Assembly (NCBI GenBank): GCA_905373705.1
Contig: CAJPUA010000071.1
Coordinates: 1-5,788 of the forward strand
Origin: an uncultured Schwartzia sp.
GTDB lineage: Bacteria > Bacillota > Negativicutes > Selenomonadales > Selenomonadaceae
Length of the DNA stretch: 5,788 bases
Direction of reading: 5' to 3'
Shown here piece by piece: positions 5,667 to 5,788 of this stretch. Numbering within the stretch: the first letter of the stretch is position 1; each line of letters opens with the position of its first letter. Under the pieces are notes generated by a model, which was not told the origin of the DNA, made no database searches, and saw only the letters and a list, made by a program, of their open reading frames with translations. Made by a program: the position numbers and the translations under genes.

Positions 5667-5788
5667 TTGCGGGGATTAGGACACAATAAAGCGCGGATTT
5701 TGTCGGCGGCTTTCGCCTGTATGATTTTTACGGCAACCGGATATGCGGCCTCGTTTCAGATCGGCGACGCGGGAACGGAAATCGTGGA
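5667..5788 (+). CDS. Exported protein, probably peptidoglycan-binding or cell-wall hydrolase (partial, N-terminus)
   Basis: Forty complete codons are open to the right edge. The predicted start is TTG at 5667, supported by GGAAGGGGG (5651-5659) with a 7-base gap and by the resulting product. This has basic residues early (R2, K8, R10), a hydrophobic stretch about 11-25, and a probable signal-peptidase site near YAA or AAS at 26-29. The mature protein begins SFQIGDAGTEIV. That resembles the start of a PG_binding_1 repeat, typically (V/I)GDxGxEV followed by LQ, as found before SleB-like cell-wall hydrolase or other catalytic domains. The catalytic part lies outside the window, so the enzyme class is only inferred. 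An in-frame ATG at 5721 would destroy the signal peptide. It follows the M48 protease by 87 bases on the same strand, suggesting a small envelope-related cluster. Confidence 0.7.
   Translation, partial: MRGLGHNKARILSAAFACMIFTATGYAASFQIGDAGTEIV

Noticed and set aside
5404..5679. 91-codon plus-strand frame overlapping the end of the M48 gene
   Set aside because: It is an out-of-frame shadow with arginine-rich composition, and it spans the promoter of the next gene.
1..5788. CRISPR arrays, insertion sequences, tRNA or rRNA genes, retron or toxin-antitoxin systems
   Set aside because: I saw no regularly spaced repeats, transposase motifs, cloverleaf sequences, reverse transcriptase motifs or small paired genes.

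Overview
The window looks like chromosomal DNA of a Firmicute, most plausibly a diderm, motile Negativicute (Selenomonas-like). This rests on a canonical T-box leader, AGGAGG-type ribosome binding sites, TTGACG/TATAAT promoters, moderately GC-rich genes with AT-rich spacers, a chemoreceptor, and exported envelope proteins. The lineage is an inference from gene content, and the genus cannot be read from the sequence.

Layout: (1) 1-533, minus strand: the N-terminal half of serC (phosphoserine aminotransferase), running off the left edge. (2) 534-984: a divergent control region with back-to-back promoters. The rightward transcript carries a complete T-box riboswitch (about 708-935) with a probable serine UCC specifier and an intrinsic terminator. 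(3) 985-2571: serA, a long-form D-3-phosphoglycerate dehydrogenase with a C-terminal ACT domain, followed by a hairpin terminator. (4) 2572-2930: an AT-rich spacer with overlapping inverted repeats and a candidate sigma-28 promoter. (5) 2931-4313: a soluble methyl-accepting chemotaxis protein ending in a CZB zinc-binding domain, followed by a terminator. (6) 4424-5579: a strong promoter and a secreted M48-family zinc metallopeptidase with an unassigned C-terminal tail. (7) 5580-5788: an extended -10 promoter and the first 40 codons of a TTG-started exported protein, probably with a peptidoglycan-binding domain.

How they work together: SerA and SerC catalyse the first two steps of serine synthesis from 3-phosphoglycerate. 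In this arrangement only serA is under serine-tRNA antitermination control, whereas serC has its own leftward promoter. The chemoreceptor appears to be an independent transcription unit. The M48 protease and the following exported protein may form a small cell-envelope cluster, because no terminator is visible between them. I found no CRISPR array, insertion sequence, rRNA or tRNA gene, and no clear sign of an undescribed defence or mobile system. The most unusual points are the regulatory asymmetry of serC and serA, the membrane-free CZB receptor, and the structured spacer upstream of it.
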